Program-made: the position numbers and the translations under genes
Shown: positions 25,013-38,079 of the stretch, piece by piece
Position numbering within the stretch: position 1 is the stretch's first letter
How the letters are laid out: every line of letters starts with the position of its first letter
Origin: Pachypanchax playfairii
Lineage: Eukaryota > Chordata > Actinopteri > Cyprinodontiformes > Aplocheilidae
Length of the DNA: 64,000 nucleotides
NCBI GenBank assembly: GCA_006937955.1
Contig: SSNP01000123.1
Coordinates: 1,302,429-1,366,428, forward strand
Direction of reading: 5' to 3'
Notes under the pieces: model-generated
What the model saw: the letters and a program-made list of their open reading frames with translations, nothing else
Database searches by the model: none
Told to the model about the DNA's origin: nothing

Positions 25013-25780
25013 TGGTTTTATAAGTTAATTCATGTTGTATTTTTCTGACTGAACATTGTGATGACCCCACACCCAGTCTAGTATGGTTTGTGTTCTAACT
25101 TGTCTTTGTTTTAAGGTGTGCAGCTCATCTGGGGTGATAGGTGATAGAGAATGGAAAACATAGAATTATACACGTTCATGCCTGACACCAACTTTGAAGA
25201 AATCTCCTGCATGACCTGTGTGCAGCAGTCACACAGGCCCTGTTATGTGACCCGCTACTGTTCTCAGACTTACACATTCTCCCTCAGAACACTTTGTTTT
25301 TCTTAATCCAAGGTAATTGCGAGGCGCCAGCCACTACTGGCTCAACTGATTTGGGAGTGATGATTCATGTTATCTGTTATTGCTGTTTCTAAGTGAATAA
25401 AGACACTGAGCTGAAGAGGGACCAGCAGAGTTGTCAGGGCTGTCTCGCAGAGATGATGCGAGCGCTGGTACTCTCCTCGGCTGAGTTTTGAACCAAACTT
25501 CTTGAGTGATTGTATTTCTTATATTTATAATGATGAAAGATTTTGATAGAATAAGGAAAAAACCTAACATTTTCTTGGTGCCGTGAAACCGTTTCGCAAC
25601 ATACTCCATCGCTGACGGAAGAGGACGACAGCTGAAGACCGCATGCGGCCAGGAGTCATAGAACCCTGGTGGAAAGTCCCGGGGGCTGAATTGCTCGCTG
25701 GGCCAGCTGGAAAGGTAGACCTCAACCGCCAACGTGGAATTGACGCGATCCGAGCGAGAAGAATACATCACTCAACAAGG

Positions 25781-28610
25781 GGTAAGAAGTGCTGGTTTCC
25801 TTGATTAAGCTGTTGTGGTGTATGAGTTGTGTTTTAAAGTAAAGCAAATTGTGTTTGGGAATACAGGACCTTTATTGACAGTATCATACCTAATGACGCT
25901 AAGTTCGGGCATTAGTTTTTATGATCCGTATTTCAATAACTCCTCCCAAAGCCTTTGTGTTTGCATAAAATCCACAATACGATCATAGAAAGTTTAACAA
26001 TGTGTCAAAACCAAGTCCATGAGATAAAGAAGATTGCTGTTTATGTGGCTGTTGTTATTGCTGTTGTGGTTCCTGTCATTGTAATTGGGCTAGATGTTGC
26101 CGGACATCTGTAATATTTAAGTCTGTACAGCACTAAATTGTTGGAACTATGGAAAACCCACAGTCAACTGCGGATTTGACCGGTGATGTGAAATATATGG
26201 ACTTGAAAGATCCAGAAAATATTAAGTTTTTGTTGAAATAGCAGAAGAAATATGATGTTGACAGGAAGTGGAGTAACCAGTAAAAATAAACAGTAAAATA
26301 AGAAGAAATAATTAGAGGGAAAAAATGTGTTGAAACAGAGTTCGAGGATGTCCGATGATAGAATTGTTGTTTGCGTTATAACGTTCGTAGACCTAGTTGT
26401 GATTCTAATTCTAATTGGAGTTGAGATCGGCACATCTCAAAAGAGTAAATTAATAAACTGCGCAGTACTCTATTCACTCTATTTGGTTCTGTGTAAGCGA
26501 TTTTGAACTTCTGTGTGTAAGGGAAAGCCTGGTACCATGTATGTGTGTTTGTGTTGTCTATCTGTAAATGTGTGTGTGTTGTCTATCTGTATCAACAGAG
26601 ACAGGCTGCTAGAGCTGTTAAACAGACTGAAAAATGCTGTGTGGAGATTCTCATATCTTTTATACATTTGTGTAATGAATGTGTGAGAGATTAGGTGTCT
26701 ATCCCAAATAATTGGTTGATCGATGGACTTCATACAGACTAGTTTGCCTGATTCTGAGAAAAAAAATAAAATATATATATATATATATAAAGGCCTATAT
26801 ATATAATAATAACAAGCTTGTATTAAAATAAAATCCATCAAGGGGAGTTGATGCGAAGAACTACATAAAACTGATGGAAAGTTTAGCCCATATGTGTGTT
26901 ATTAGTAGCAAAATAACTAAAAATAAAACTAAAAAGAGATTACGTCTTTTAAGAGATGACAAAATTTAGTTCTAATTTAATAACAAACTATAAAACACTC
27001 ACTAAACCTTTAAATACTTCAATATATGACAAAAGAATTTTCTTTCATCTATCTGACAGACATTATATAATGACAAAGATATGGTTGATTTGGAAATAAT
27101 ATTAACTACTGATATTTCACCCATAAGCTTTCAATTGCTCAAGATCTGGGATTGTTTAGGTATTTAGTGAAAGAGACTTTTGCCATTATGGTTCCAGAAA
27201 GTACTCAAAATTTACAATACAATTTTTGTGCTTGTTTATCTTGTCCTGTCAGTACAAGACACAATACTCACTAAGTTGACTTTCAATAATGTTCTTCTAC
27301 AGGATCTGATTGGAAATATTAAATCTTTGTAGGTGTTTTAAAATGAATTCATTTTCGTTTTAGTTTCTCTTGATGTGGTTAGTAAATAAACTTTGTTCTG
27401 TGTCTGTGTCCTGCTCTCATGGGGAAGTTTTGCTCAGCTGTAGCTGATAAGTGTCTGCTTTATGACCTTGGAGTCAGTACATGAAACAAAAACACTGCAG
27501 AAGTTATGTGAGAGGGAGTGATTCAGAACTAACAGACAATGATTATTCTTTAAAATTATACGTTCCAACTTTTTCAATAGAGAACAAGTGTAAATAATGA
27601 CTCTAAAGAATCTTCTTTTTAAAGTTTAATATTTGAGACAAATTAAGCATTAATTTTAGAAACCTAGGATTAAAGAAATCATGTAATTACCTACAAAATA
27701 TAATTCCAAAAATAATACATATTTTGGGTAAAATAAAGTTACACAAAAATACACATTGCCTGAATGGTAAATCAGAATTAGGGGGAAAAGTTGAAGAAGC
27801 AATTGTGTTTGAGTAAATTATCAAACTTAAATAAATTTATGATTAGAATTCAAAATAAGGTACTGCTCACTTTTGAAGCTGTGAAGAGAGTCACAGACAG
27901 TTCTTAGGATTTCACACTGTGACCTCTGACCTAGAATTCTTCATTTGGATGGATAAAACTAACTCAGAATAATTGATATACTGAGAACCCAAATAATGTT
28001 TTGTTTCATCTTAATTTTTATCCAAATTATTTTCTTTCCCTTTTCAAAAAAACTTTTGTACTTTGACCAGACGTTCAGGAAGGAAGTCTGTCTTTAAATT
28101 GTTATTTGAGCTACAAGCAACCTAAAAGGGGTTTACTTTGGGGTTTTGTTAAATGTCAACTAGTATTAATATATCCTCAACTAAATAAACTGGTTGTGAT
28201 TAATTAATTGAAGTGAGTTCTGTCTATAACTTTAATGTTTCCTGTTTGACTTTATTGATACAGCACTCATTATTTCTTTCCAACTAGAATGAAAAAAAGA
28301 TGAAACCTTGAGAACACACAAATCAACTGGAACTCTCTTGTAGTGACAGTGAAGTTTGTTATCACAGCTGGTTTAGCAAACATGTTTTGTCCTTTCAAAC
28401 TGAAATTAGTCACTCTAAATGGAAAACCTTAATTTGAAAATGAGTGGAAGTATTTTAAACCCAAATATTTTAAAATTCTGCTCGATCTCCAAATTTAAAT
28501 GATTTCAGGTAAATAAACAAAGAATCATGTTCTTCACTCTTTAGGGAATAAGAACAACAAATTAAAGGTGATTTCAACCAAAGAATAATATCACGAAACC
28601 AAGATCTGAA
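25781..28610. other. Decayed interior of the retroviral remnant
   Basis: AT-rich, with only short frames. A gag-like beginning near 26149 is stopped within about 35 codons. Further right I cannot separate decayed proviral sequence from inserted unrelated sequence. A short AT tract lies at 26772-26790. Confidence 0.4.
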
Positions 28611-28618
28611 AAACAAAT

Positions 28619-29170
28619 GTGGGAAGCAAAAGGGGCGTTTACTCAGATGGACTGTATAAAGTTGCCTTAAAACCAGTACAGCCGAAATCCCTCTTTAAAG
28701 CGGCTGCTATTGTGATGCATGGGCCCTGCCATGTGTCCACAGGGGGGGATAGTGGAATAAGTTCCTACTTAAAAAACTTCTGTGAAGCTTGTACCATCTA
28801 TGTAAAACACAGCCCACAAGGAAACATGAGACCTAAAAGAGGCCAGTTTCCTCAACAATATCCATTTCAAATCATGCACATGGATTTCGTTGAACTAACA
28901 CAGAGTGGTCTCCATAAGTACTGTTTAGTTATGATTGATGCCTGCCATGAGAAGAGTGCTGATGCAGAAATAAGTTTTTGGAACATATGATCTGCCCTCT
29001 TTTCCTTCTGTTTTACAGGAAGACCAGAAGGTGAAACCAGGAGACTGGGTCTTCATCAAAGTCATCAAAAGAAAAGTGCTCCTAACCACGCTGAAAGCTG
29101 TGAAGATCACTGAAAGACCTAGCTGGATACATGTCAGTCACTGTAAGCTGCAGAGAGTGCTGGACCTCTA
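28619..29170 (+). pseudogene. Retroviral integrase remnant
   Basis: The first part (28619-28990) holds a zinc-binding HHCC pattern (VMHGPCHVS … CEACTIY) and the start of the catalytic core with its first Asp (MHMDFVEL). The second part (about 29019-29170) is the C-terminal domain with a PGDWVFIKV block and a WIHVSHCK block. The catalytic core between them, including the second Asp and the Glu, is deleted, so strand transfer would be impossible. The C-terminal wording is of the gammaretrovirus type. Confidence 0.75.
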
Positions 29171-29415
29171 ATTTGGGCAGTGGTGAAAAAATGAGAAAAA
29201 AAAAAAAAAAGTAGTCCCAGGCAATTACAAAGTGTGACTTTTTGAACTACCAGGGTTTTGTTATGCAAATGAATCACTCATTCGAACACACACTGTTTTG
29301 GGAAGAAAAACGTTTTACTTTGCTGACCCCAGGACAGCTGCCGGGACTACTTTCGCTTTGACCAAAACTGGACAAAAACTCGGCTCACAGGACGCTGTCA
29401 GGGGTAAGTCAGTGC

Positions 29416-30210
29416 GTGCCTAACACTGATGTAGCTTTGCTGATGGGCCGTCTGCAAAATTCTGAGGTGATGCAGGCTTTATACGCTGTGTTAGATTATG
29501 TGCCGGACTTCCAGCAGGACGAACTGAAATATCTGCTGCGTGCTTATCCTCAGCTGTTCAGTGACGTGCCTTCTTGCGCCACATTGATCGAGCACGACAT
29601 AGATGTGGGTGATGCTGCGCCTATTAAACAGCTTTTACAGAGTCAGCCCAGAGAAGACCAGACGACTGGAGGCGGAGATTGATTATATGTTGGTGAACGG
29701 TATTGCCATCTTGTTCCAGCTGGTCATGTCCCTGTTTGTTGGTGCCAAATCCTGACAAAACTTTTCGTTTTTGTACAGATTTCCCAAAATGGTAACGCTT
29801 CCTTGGTGTCACAAAATTGGATTGATTTCCATTACCAAGGATGACTGACTGCATCGATCATGTTGGGTCTGCTGCATTTATCAGCAAGTTTGATCTTTTA
29901 AAAGGATACTGGCAGGTCCCGTTAACAACACATGCATGTGAGATATCAGCATTTAGCACTCCTAGTGGGCTTTATTCCTATAAAGTGATGCCTTTTGGGT
30001 TGCGGAACGCGCCTGCCACATTTCAACCCTTGATGAATCAGGTAGTGAGACAGTTGGAGGGATGCGCTTTATACATTTGTACATATTTGTACATACTGAC
30101 CAAGCCCAGGTTAGATGCATGTGAACAACAATGGGTTTCTAGGCTTGCTGCCTACAGTTTTGATCTGAACTATGTTCCAGGTAGCAAAAATGTTGTTGCT
30201 GATGCTTTGA
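29416..30210 (+). pseudogene. Gypsy reverse transcriptase/RNase H remnant
   Basis: Recognisable blocks are FSDVPSCATLIEHDIDVGDA, then across frame changes the primer-template blocks ending FISKFDLLKGYWQVPLT (catalytic Asp of motif A) and YKVMPFGLRNAPATFQ (motif B). The frame then passes from GCALYI directly to AAYSFDLNYVPGSKNVVADA, the end of RNase H. The motif C active site (Y-x-D-D) and most of RNase H are therefore missing. The enzyme cannot be functional. Confidence 0.85.
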
Positions 30211-30800
30211 CGCCGGGCTCACACTGCATCCGGATCCGGTCCGGTGCGGACCCCGCAGGTATTCCGTTAGATTAAAATCCCTTTTGAAGGCTCACACTAG
30301 CTCCGTGCGGTGCGGGTCCGGTTACAGAGGCTGTACGGCACTACGGAAAGAATCCGCAAGGATCAATTTTTTCCGGACGCCGGAGTCACTCCGCGTCAAG
30401 TTTGATGAAATCTGACGAACTATACAGGAAGTGTGGCTTGAATATCCGGTGTTTTTTCAAAATAAACGAGTGTACAAACAATTGTAACTTGACTCTTCTT
30501 TTTAGACAGCACACGCGCTAATAGGAAATGTAAACATTACATCACACCCGGTGACACAGGGTCCCGAAAGCCTGCAGCACAACACATTTTCACACATTTG
30601 CTAAATAATGGACGTGTTCTCGTGTGAAGTCCCGACAAAACGATAACCCACGTGAACTTCTGTTCTCGCGGGTGACGTTTTACGCACCCAGCACCGGAGC
30701 TGACCGCACTCCCTATCCGGAGCAGATGTGAGTGGTAGCTTGCGGAAAAACCGCACCGAAGCCGGACCGAAGCCGTTCCGTAGGCAGTGTGAGCCCGGCG
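30211..30800. mobile_element. Harbinger-like MITE inserted in the gypsy element
   Basis: The 590-bp insertion has ends CGCCGGGCTCACACTGC and the exact complement GCAGTGTGAGCCCGGCG. The flanks are TGA on the left (30208-30210) and TAA on the right (30801-30803), a 3-bp T-N-A duplication with one change. Removing the element and one flank joins GATGCTTTGA to GTAGAGAACC and gives the typical gypsy wording DALSREPF, which confirms the insertion point. No coding exon was seen. The interior is GC-rich with CCGGA-type repeats. Confidence 0.88.
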
Positions 30801-31139
30801 TAAGTAGAGAACCATTTGTTCAGTCATGCATGAGCCACCGCATTGTAACAGAACCATATGCTGCACTACTTAACCAAGTGAACGGCATGAAGGACGAAAC
30901 GGTCCAGGATGCAGCTTACTGTCAACAGGCTGTGGAGTGCACAGATGGGGACCTTGAGGCATCCTCACTAACTCCCCAGACATCATTGACATCACAAGAT
31001 GTGTCAGCTGTCCTGACGCACTCATGTCTGGAGGTTTTAGTCAGATGAGAGCTACTGATCCAGATGCCCTGCAGCTCAGTGATATTGATCAGTCTGAAAT
31101 GATGCAAGGGAGTGAACTTGCCAAATTACAGGTTCAGGA

Positions 31140-32210
31140 TAGTGTGTTATGCAGACTTTTCTATTATATCCAACGTCACAGGAGGCCCACTAGGCGTGAA
31201 TGAGCCAGTGAGTCACCTGCTGTTGTAAGGCTGTTAAGACATTGGCCTAAGCTCATTATTAAGGATGGTTTGCTGTACAGGGTTAGGAAAGATAACAATC
31301 TGAATATGACAACCAAACAGTTTATTGTTCCTGATTCTTTGAAAGCCGAAGTGCTCCAAGGTGTGCACGACTCTGCTGGTCATCAGGGCCAGGCTAGCAC
31401 ACTTTTTGTCTAGCCAGACAGAGATTCTTTTGGATTGGGATGGAACGTGACGTTATAAATCACGTAAAAAGCTGTTTTCGCTGTGTGGTTGGTAAAACTC
31501 CTGAGCCTAATGACAGAGCTCCCCTGGAAAGTATTTGCACATCTGAGCCAATGGAACTGGTCTGTATAGACTTCTGGACTGCTTAGCTGTCTGATAAGTG
31601 CAGTGTTGATGTGTTGGTTGTCACAGATCATTTTTCTAAGATGGCGCATGCTTTTCCATGCAGAAATCAATCAGCCAAACAAGTTGCTCGTCGTCTGTGG
31701 GATGACTTTTTTTGTATATATGGATTTCCTAAGCGCATACATTCGGATCAGGGAGCTAATTTTGAAAGTCTCTTCATTAAAGAGCTCTTAGACATAGCTG
31801 GCATTCAAAAATCACACACCACACCATACCACCCAATGGGGAATGGGATCGCTGAACGTTACAATAGAACTTTAGGTAACATGATACGAGTACTTCTCCC
31901 CCCAGTCCAAAGCAAAATGGCCCCAGATGCTTAGAATGCTGACGTTCTGCTACAATTGTACAGAACATGAAACGACGGGCTTTGCCCCATTTTTCCTTGT
32001 GTTTCGCAGGATCCCACGTTTGCCCATTGATGTGATTTTCCAACATACTCTGTCAAATGATCCAGTTGTTGACCATCATGAGTTTGTTTCCCGCCTAAAA
32101 CATGATCTCTCTGTGGCGGCCCGCATTGCCCAACAAAACAGTTCATCAGAACAGGCCCACCAAGCAAGGAACTACAACCGCAAGACTAAAGGCCTCTGGT
32201 TGTGGGTGAC
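31140..32210 (+). pseudogene. Gypsy integrase remnant
   Basis: A zinc-binding pattern (VLQGVHDSAGHQG … CFRCVVGKTP) precedes the catalytic core with Asp in CIDFWT, Asp in HSDQGANFES and Glu in GIAERYNRTLG. All three catalytic positions are present, but in-frame stops (for example within the first core strand near 31584) and shifts (around 31930) break it. The downstream part ends in a DRVLVANRG block, which corresponds to the beginning of the C-terminal domain. Confidence 0.85.
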
Positions 32211-32531
32211 AGAGTTTTGGTTGCTAATCGAGGTGGGAGAGGGAAGAGGAAAATTGCAGATAGGTGGGATTCAACTGTGTATGAAGTACTGTACATTTAT
32301 ATCAGGCTTCACAGATTATATCAGGCTTCAAAGACCCTGTTACATCAAGACAAAAGGTTGTTCACAGAAATCTTCTCCTCCCTGTCAACTTCCTCACTCC
32401 TATTGGTGACACCGACCATTCATTCTGCCCTTCAACTGCAGGAAGTGGCCCCTCTGACCCTGTTGTGCCTGATGATGTACTGGACAGCGAAACCAAGACA
32501 GTGAACTGGCTCTTACAGACGGGATTTGAGT

Positions 32532-33349
32532 TGTCAGAATGACAACTTGAAGCCTTGAAGTCAGTGTAAACAGTGTTTAATATTCACAGTGCAGAGAGTG
32601 AATAACAATCAGAGATAAATCAACGGGGGCTGGAGATCCGGGACTGGAACAGTTTGGAAGGAGATCTGACAGTGGAGGAGAAAAAGGTTAGTGCTGGATT
32701 GACTGACAGATGAATATGATGCTGGTTGCGGTAAGTGGGGAATGTGCTCACAGAACTTACAGTGCGTTGAAGGCAGGCAGTGCGTGGAGGAAGGACTGAG
32801 GAACCAGCAGTGGTGGTGGTGATTTTTCAGGTGATGATAGCGGTACAGGTAATCCAGAGTAGATGCTTTGTTTCCAGGTATACAAGTGAGACAGGGGTGA
32901 CAGCGATGTTGTTGTTCTGACCAGGACGGGTGCGGGAGATCCAGAGGGGACCAGAGAACGACCAGGACCAGGGAGAAGGAAACGGTCGTGCCGGACCACG
33001 ACGGAATCAGGAGCCCTCCGGACGGCGCGGCAGATGGCCAGCGCAAAGGAGGCGCTTTCGACCAGGACCAGGACTAGGACTAGGAGACGGGAAGGAAAGG
33101 ATCAGGTAAGTACTTTCGTTTCTAAAGTTGTAATCAGGTCTAGTTTAGTCAGGCCACACGTTACCACAGTAAGTGTTGTAACAAACTGGTGTCTGTCTCC
33201 AGTTCCTCCTCTGCTTAAGTACCCAGCCACAGAGAGCTTGGTAACGAGCCGCACCTGGAAGCACTGATCAGCTGCTGCCACACCCTGCAATGAGAGGTTA
33301 GTCCAACCCAAAACACAAACACCACACACCAGCTGCTGAGAACCTGACA
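32532..33349 (-). mobile_element. Solo LTR of the TGTCAGG family, - strand
   Basis: Read on the - strand it begins TGTCAGGTTCTCAGCAGCTG and ends TTGTCATTCTGACA. Its opening matches the LTR at 49178 block by block (TGCAGGGTGTG, CAGCTGATCAG, GGAGACAGACACCAGTTTGT). The flanks GAGTT and AAGTT may be an imperfect 5-bp duplication, depending on the exact end base. It abuts the 3' end of the gypsy remnant. No internal sequence of its own family is attached. Confidence 0.7.
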
Positions 33350-33430
33350 AAGTTGGGGGAATTTTCAAGAGTACCATCCAGGCAGTTATAGCAATGACAT
33401 CAAATAAAACAGAAGCTCAAATATTGTTCT

Positions 33431-33722
33431 GGGGGCGGCTGTGGATCAATGGTTATAGCGGTTGTCCTCCAACTTGAAGGTTGGTGGATCGATCCTGGCT
33501 TCCAACGCCACATGTCGAAGTGTCCTTGGGCAAGACACTGATCCCCATGTTTCCCCCCGATCTGCGTATCGGGTTGTATGAGTGTTAGCCCCTACCCTCC
33601 CCCCCTGGCTTACATATCGGGTTGTGTGAATGGGTGAATGTAAAAGCTTGTAGTGTGAAAGTGCTTTGAGTGGTCTGAATGACTAAAAAAACGCTATACA
33701 AATACAGGACATTTACCATTTC
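33431..33722 (+). mobile_element. SINE-like repeat
   Basis: The head reads GGGGCGGCTGTGGATCAATG, with TTGGTGGATCGATCCTGGC as a B-box-like stretch. The tail is TGTGAAAGTGCTTTGAGTGG … CGCTATACAAATACAGGAC. A close reverse copy lies at 50361-50640. It borders the 3' end of the L1-like LINE. Confidence 0.75.
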
Positions 33723-34285
33723 TTTTCCATTAAATATACGTCCCATTTTTCCCACAGTGCATCACCCTTTTCTTTTTGAAGTCTCACGCTAAAAGTCAGG
33801 CGTTCCATGTAACAAATGTCATTGACAATAGCCATCCATTGTTTTACAGAAGGGGGATCCTTATTCAGCCAGCGTTTTGTTATGGCTTTTTTGCTTGCCG
33901 TCATAAAAATCTTTAGAAGGTACTTATCAGCTTTGGACAACCTTGGATCAAGTTTCCCCAAATAAAAACATACACATGTAAACAGGATTTCAAAACCAAG
34001 TACATGTTTAACAATTTGGTGAACAGCTTCCCAAAAGGAGTCAAGTGCAGTACATCCCCAAAAAACATGAGTATGGTCTGCTGGGCAATGACCACATTCC
34101 CGCCAGCATTCAGCTGATTGACCAGTCTACCTAAATTTTATCTTAGGGGTAATAAGATATCTGACAATTTTCCAGGAATAATCCCTCCACATATGTGAAT
34201 TTGTCATAGTAATCTGAGTATTTATAATATTTTCAGTCATCCAAACTTATTTCCACCCCTAGTTACCGTTCTCATTTGTCCTTAA

Positions 34286-35381
34286 AGGGACTGTATCACG
34301 CTATTTTACAGTTTTCAACGTCTGGGATCGGCACATATATGATAAAACCTTACTGTTTGAGTTATATTCACTTCATTTGTCCTGAAATATAACTTATATT
34401 CTCGAGTTATTCTGTGACCCGGAAGTAAAACGCTCGGTTTACCTAAAACCCCGCCTCCAAGCTGTGAGTGCAATTGGGCTGTTGTTTAGAAACACTAAAC
34501 AAACTCCTGTAACTCTCACAGCCAAATGCACAATTTTGACAAGACATTTTTAGAATGAAATACAACAAAATGGAGGTGCTTATTTGTCAGAGGACGCTCG
34601 GTGGTGGAAGGAAGCACTGTCCACTCGCGACTGGATGCGAGCCGACCCGGGAGATGACACCAAGACTGGGATCGGACAGGTGAGGTGAGACCGCGACCGT
34701 ACTCGCTGACTGCGAGACCAGCAGCCGAGAGAGGGGCAGACTGAGAGAGAGAAAGATCAACTGGGACAGGTCGGAGGAAAAGGTTGGATTACTGAGGCGG
34801 ATAAACTGCAGCACGGAGGCTAACAGGAGCTCGTGGCAAACGGGACGTATGACTGAGAGCTGTCAGGGTGAGTGACTGTGTCTTTTTATCCGGTGGTGGG
34901 ACAGGCTGCGGTGACGTGGAGCTCAGCTGTTAAGCTGGATTCATACTGATATGTGATCAGCAGGGTCAAGTTGATAAGTCTTTATTTGCAGCTCATGCTA
35001 ATAAAGAGCAGCAGGTGGTTGAAGTGTGAGAACTCTGGGCTGTAGGTTAGACATCTGCCGTGATGCGCTCCTAACAAATTGTTTTGGACTCTCGCAGCTC
35101 ACCTCATACCTGAGAAAAAGGGGACTGTTTTTTTTTTTTACTACAGGGGCAGCAGGGATTGGTCAGGAACTTCCTGATACGACACCGTAACGTAACAGGG
35201 TTCAAATTCAGCCGTTTTACATGAGCGAGTAAAGCAGCTGCTCAGAGCGCAGGATTCAGGAGGATTACTCAGGAATGCACGAATTAAGCCAAAAACCACT
35301 CTGGAGGTCTTTTAAATAAAGAAATAGCATCACAACATGGTTTAAAGCTCAAAAAAGTTGATTTTTCATGATACAGGACCT
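34286..35381. mobile_element. TTAA-flanked MITE (B) inside the L1
   Basis: The 1096-bp insertion starts AGGGACTGTATCACG and ends CATGATACAGGACCT (imperfect complement). It is flanked by TTAA at 34282-34285 and 35382-35385. L1 ORF2 C-terminal sequence lies on both sides. The interior includes a GC-rich part (about 34590-34920) and a T tract near 35130. No convincing exon was recognised. Confidence 0.85.
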
Positions 35382-35542
35382 TTAATATAAAAAGTAGAAT
35401 GATTTCTTAATTTCAGAATATTCCAGTATAAGTTGCCAATTATTGTCTTATGCAATTTCGATTTGTACGCATTTACAAACATTTCTCTGATACCTGAAAA
35501 ATTATCCAACAGTGAGCTTTTAATATTTTTGTCAAAATAGTG

Positions 35543-37690
35543 TCAAAGCTGATGGTACCCGTAAAAATCACATCGGTCAAGGCCATATTTTTCGGACATA
35601 GTTTTAAAGTCTATAAAGCTCAGATTATCCAACAAAAGACACAGTGTCGTAACCCCTTGTTTTTCCCACTGGATAAAACTTCTGTCCATCGCCGCCGGCT
35701 CAAAATTAGAATCATGTGCGGGCCACATTAGGCAACAGGTGTCCTTAAGTTTGAGCTGTTTCACTAGGTCTAACCAAATATTAAAAGAAAACCTCACAAA
35801 TTGGTTTTGAAAATTACATTGTTTTGCCTGGATTGAGTTACCCAGTAGACTCTGTAATGGCTTGCTTGAGAGTGACAATTCTATTCTTTTCCATTTTTCT
35901 ATATTATCATTCACCAAAGCATGAGTGGTCTTGACTGTGCTCCCATATAGTAATCCCTAAGACATGGTAGGCTCAATCCCCCTTTAGGTTTGGGTAGTTG
36001 TAAGGTTTTAAATCTTATTCTTGGGGCTTTGCCATTTCATACAAAGTGGGAGATAGCTTTATCCCATTCTCTAAATTGAGAGTCAGGAATTTCAATAGGT
36101 AAAGACTGGAATAGATAGAGCAGTCTAGGCAAAATATTGGTTTTTATCACCATTATCCTACTGCCTAGATCCAAAGTCAAAGGTGCCCATCTATCCAAAT
36201 CTTCCCTAATACGTACATTAATTCGTTGGTAATTTTCAGCATAAAGCTTGGCTACTTCTTTTGTTAGTCTAATTCCCAAATATTTCATAGAATTAGAGTC
36301 CCGATTAAATTTGTATTTATTTTTAAGCTCCAATGTCGGTTTAAAACTAAACACTAGAGCTTGTGTCTTTTCAATATTGAGGATATAGCCTGATAGATTT
36401 CCATATCGCAGCAACAGATCCATCAATCTAGGAATTCCTGTGTCTGAGAAACCAAGACATCATCTGCATGGAGGCATACCTTGTACTCAGAGCCTCTTAT
36501 ATTTATACCGCGCAAACTTGTGTCTTGTCGTATGGCTTGAGCAAGAGGCTCAATAAACAAATTAAATAGACTGGGGCTATTACAAGGATCTGGCGACAGC
36601 CACGTCGCAAGTGAATGGGATCGGATAGACTCCCATTCACTTTAATTCTTGCTATGGGGTCTGTATACAGAGTTTTGATACACTGAATGAAGTTTGGGTT
36701 AAATCCGGAGTCAAAGGCTTTCTCCGCGTCCATACTCAATAAAATAGCCTTCAGATTGTGCTTTTTTATATGTTCTACATATTGAAGGGATCTTCTTATG
36801 TTGTCTTGAGTCTACCTTGTCCGGACTAACCCTGTTTGATCTTCATCAATTAAGAAACTAATTATTTCCTCCTTTCTTTTGGCCATGATGCCTGCAAAAA
36901 TTTTATTATCTTGATTTAAAACGCTAATAGGCCTGTAAGACCCACACTCTGTCAAATCTTTCCCTTCTTTTGGGATCACAAAGATTGAGGCTTCCTTCCA
37001 GGAAGGGGGAAGGAACCCCTCTTTAAAAGAATAATTGAATCTTTAAATAAATATAAATCTTTGTAGAATTTTTCAAAAGCCTTTTGTATACCTTCTAAAT
37101 CCAACTCTAATTTTTTTGTTGCAGGATGTTTTATTTTACAAATAGTTGTGTCGGACTGCTGTTTACGAGGCCTCCATGCCAAAATTTTGGAAGCCTTAGA
37201 ACCTGTCCCGTAATATTTTTGTTTCGTAAATCTAAGGTTTTTCTCTATGTCTTCACTGTTGATTTTATAATTTCAACTTGTTTCAAAGGTCTCATTTGTA
37301 ATAGTAATTGTGGATTTTTTGTTTCACCATGCCGTTTTTCAATTTCCAAAAGTTGTTTTTGAAGTTGTAATAATTTCTCCTGTTTAACCTTTTTAACGAA
37401 AGCTGTTTCCGAGATTATAAAACCACGCAAAACAGCCTTGGCTGCATCCCACATAATTGCTGGGTTCACACTACCATCATCGTTATTTTCAAGATAGGTT
37501 TTTAAGTGTTCTGTTATCTTCTGTTTAAAGGCGGGGTTGTTCAACAAACTTATATTGAGTCTCCAAAAAGTTCTTTTACAGCTACTTTCCAGATGCATTT
37601 TTAGGTGCACAGCTGAGTGATCTGAAAGGTCTCTTTGAGTTATTTCACATTCCTGTATTCTGTGCCTTTCTGAGCAAAACATAAAGAAGT
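35543..37690 (-). pseudogene. L1-type ORF2 remnant
   Basis: Fragments in order: an endonuclease end with DLSDHSAVHL; a linker with coiled-coil character; palm residues MSMDAEKAFDS and a GCRQ block (usual sequence RQGCPLSP altered); thumb-region LGIRLTKEVAKLYAENY; and RINVRIREDLDRWAPLTLDL with ILPRLLYLFQSLPIEIP. The frame changes at least five times and the palm F-A-D-D is not seen in frame. It is inactive. Confidence 0.8.
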
Positions 37691-38079
37691 GGTCTATTCT
37701 AGAATATGCATCATGTCTACATAAATAATGTCAATATTTGTTAGGTTTCTTTTTTTAGTTGTTGTATCCAATTTAGGGTCCAAAATCATATTAAAATCAC
37801 CTCCCACGAATAGGTTGGTAACACCACTGCCTCTCTCCGCTTCAATATTGGGGGTATTGGGAAGCCCTTCACACGCAAATCCTCAGCGGCTTGATCAGCA
37901 CTGTTGTAGGTCTCTGAGTCCAAGAAAACTCACATCCGTCTCAGAGGAGTGTGAAATCTTATTCCTCTTTCTTTCAGCAGCTTTTTGATCGGTTGGTATT
38001 GTCTTCTTTTCTCCATAACGCCAGTTGCATAGTCGTGATCAAAAAACACTTTCTGTCCATCCACAGTGATGGTCTTCCT

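Larger units (their letters stand above)
25057..29175 (+). mobile_element. Endogenous retrovirus remnant, internally deleted
   Basis: Retroviral landmarks in order: an LTR-like segment (about 25057-25569) with AATAAA at 25398; a primer-binding-site-like TGGTGCCGTGAAACC at about 25577; a leader; a short gag-like start near 26149 broken by stops; about 2.4 kb of AT-rich, unrecognisable sequence; and integrase remnants at 28619-29170. No protease, reverse transcriptase or envelope region is readable. The integrase style is gamma/epsilon-retrovirus-like. The 5' LTR boundary is approximate and I found no clear 3' LTR, so the element is an old, non-functional fossil. Confidence 0.6.
29290..32531 (+). 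mobile_element. Ty3/gypsy element remnant with internal deletion
   Basis: A + strand pol region in order: a linker before the reverse transcriptase (29416-29680), palm blocks (about 29690-30085), a jump to the end of RNase H (about 30105-30210), then the integrase zinc finger and core (about 31140-32200). Stops and frameshifts are frequent. A Harbinger-like MITE (30211-30800) splits it, and a solo LTR of another family lies at its right end (32532-33349). LTRs of the element itself were not recognised. Confidence 0.75.
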
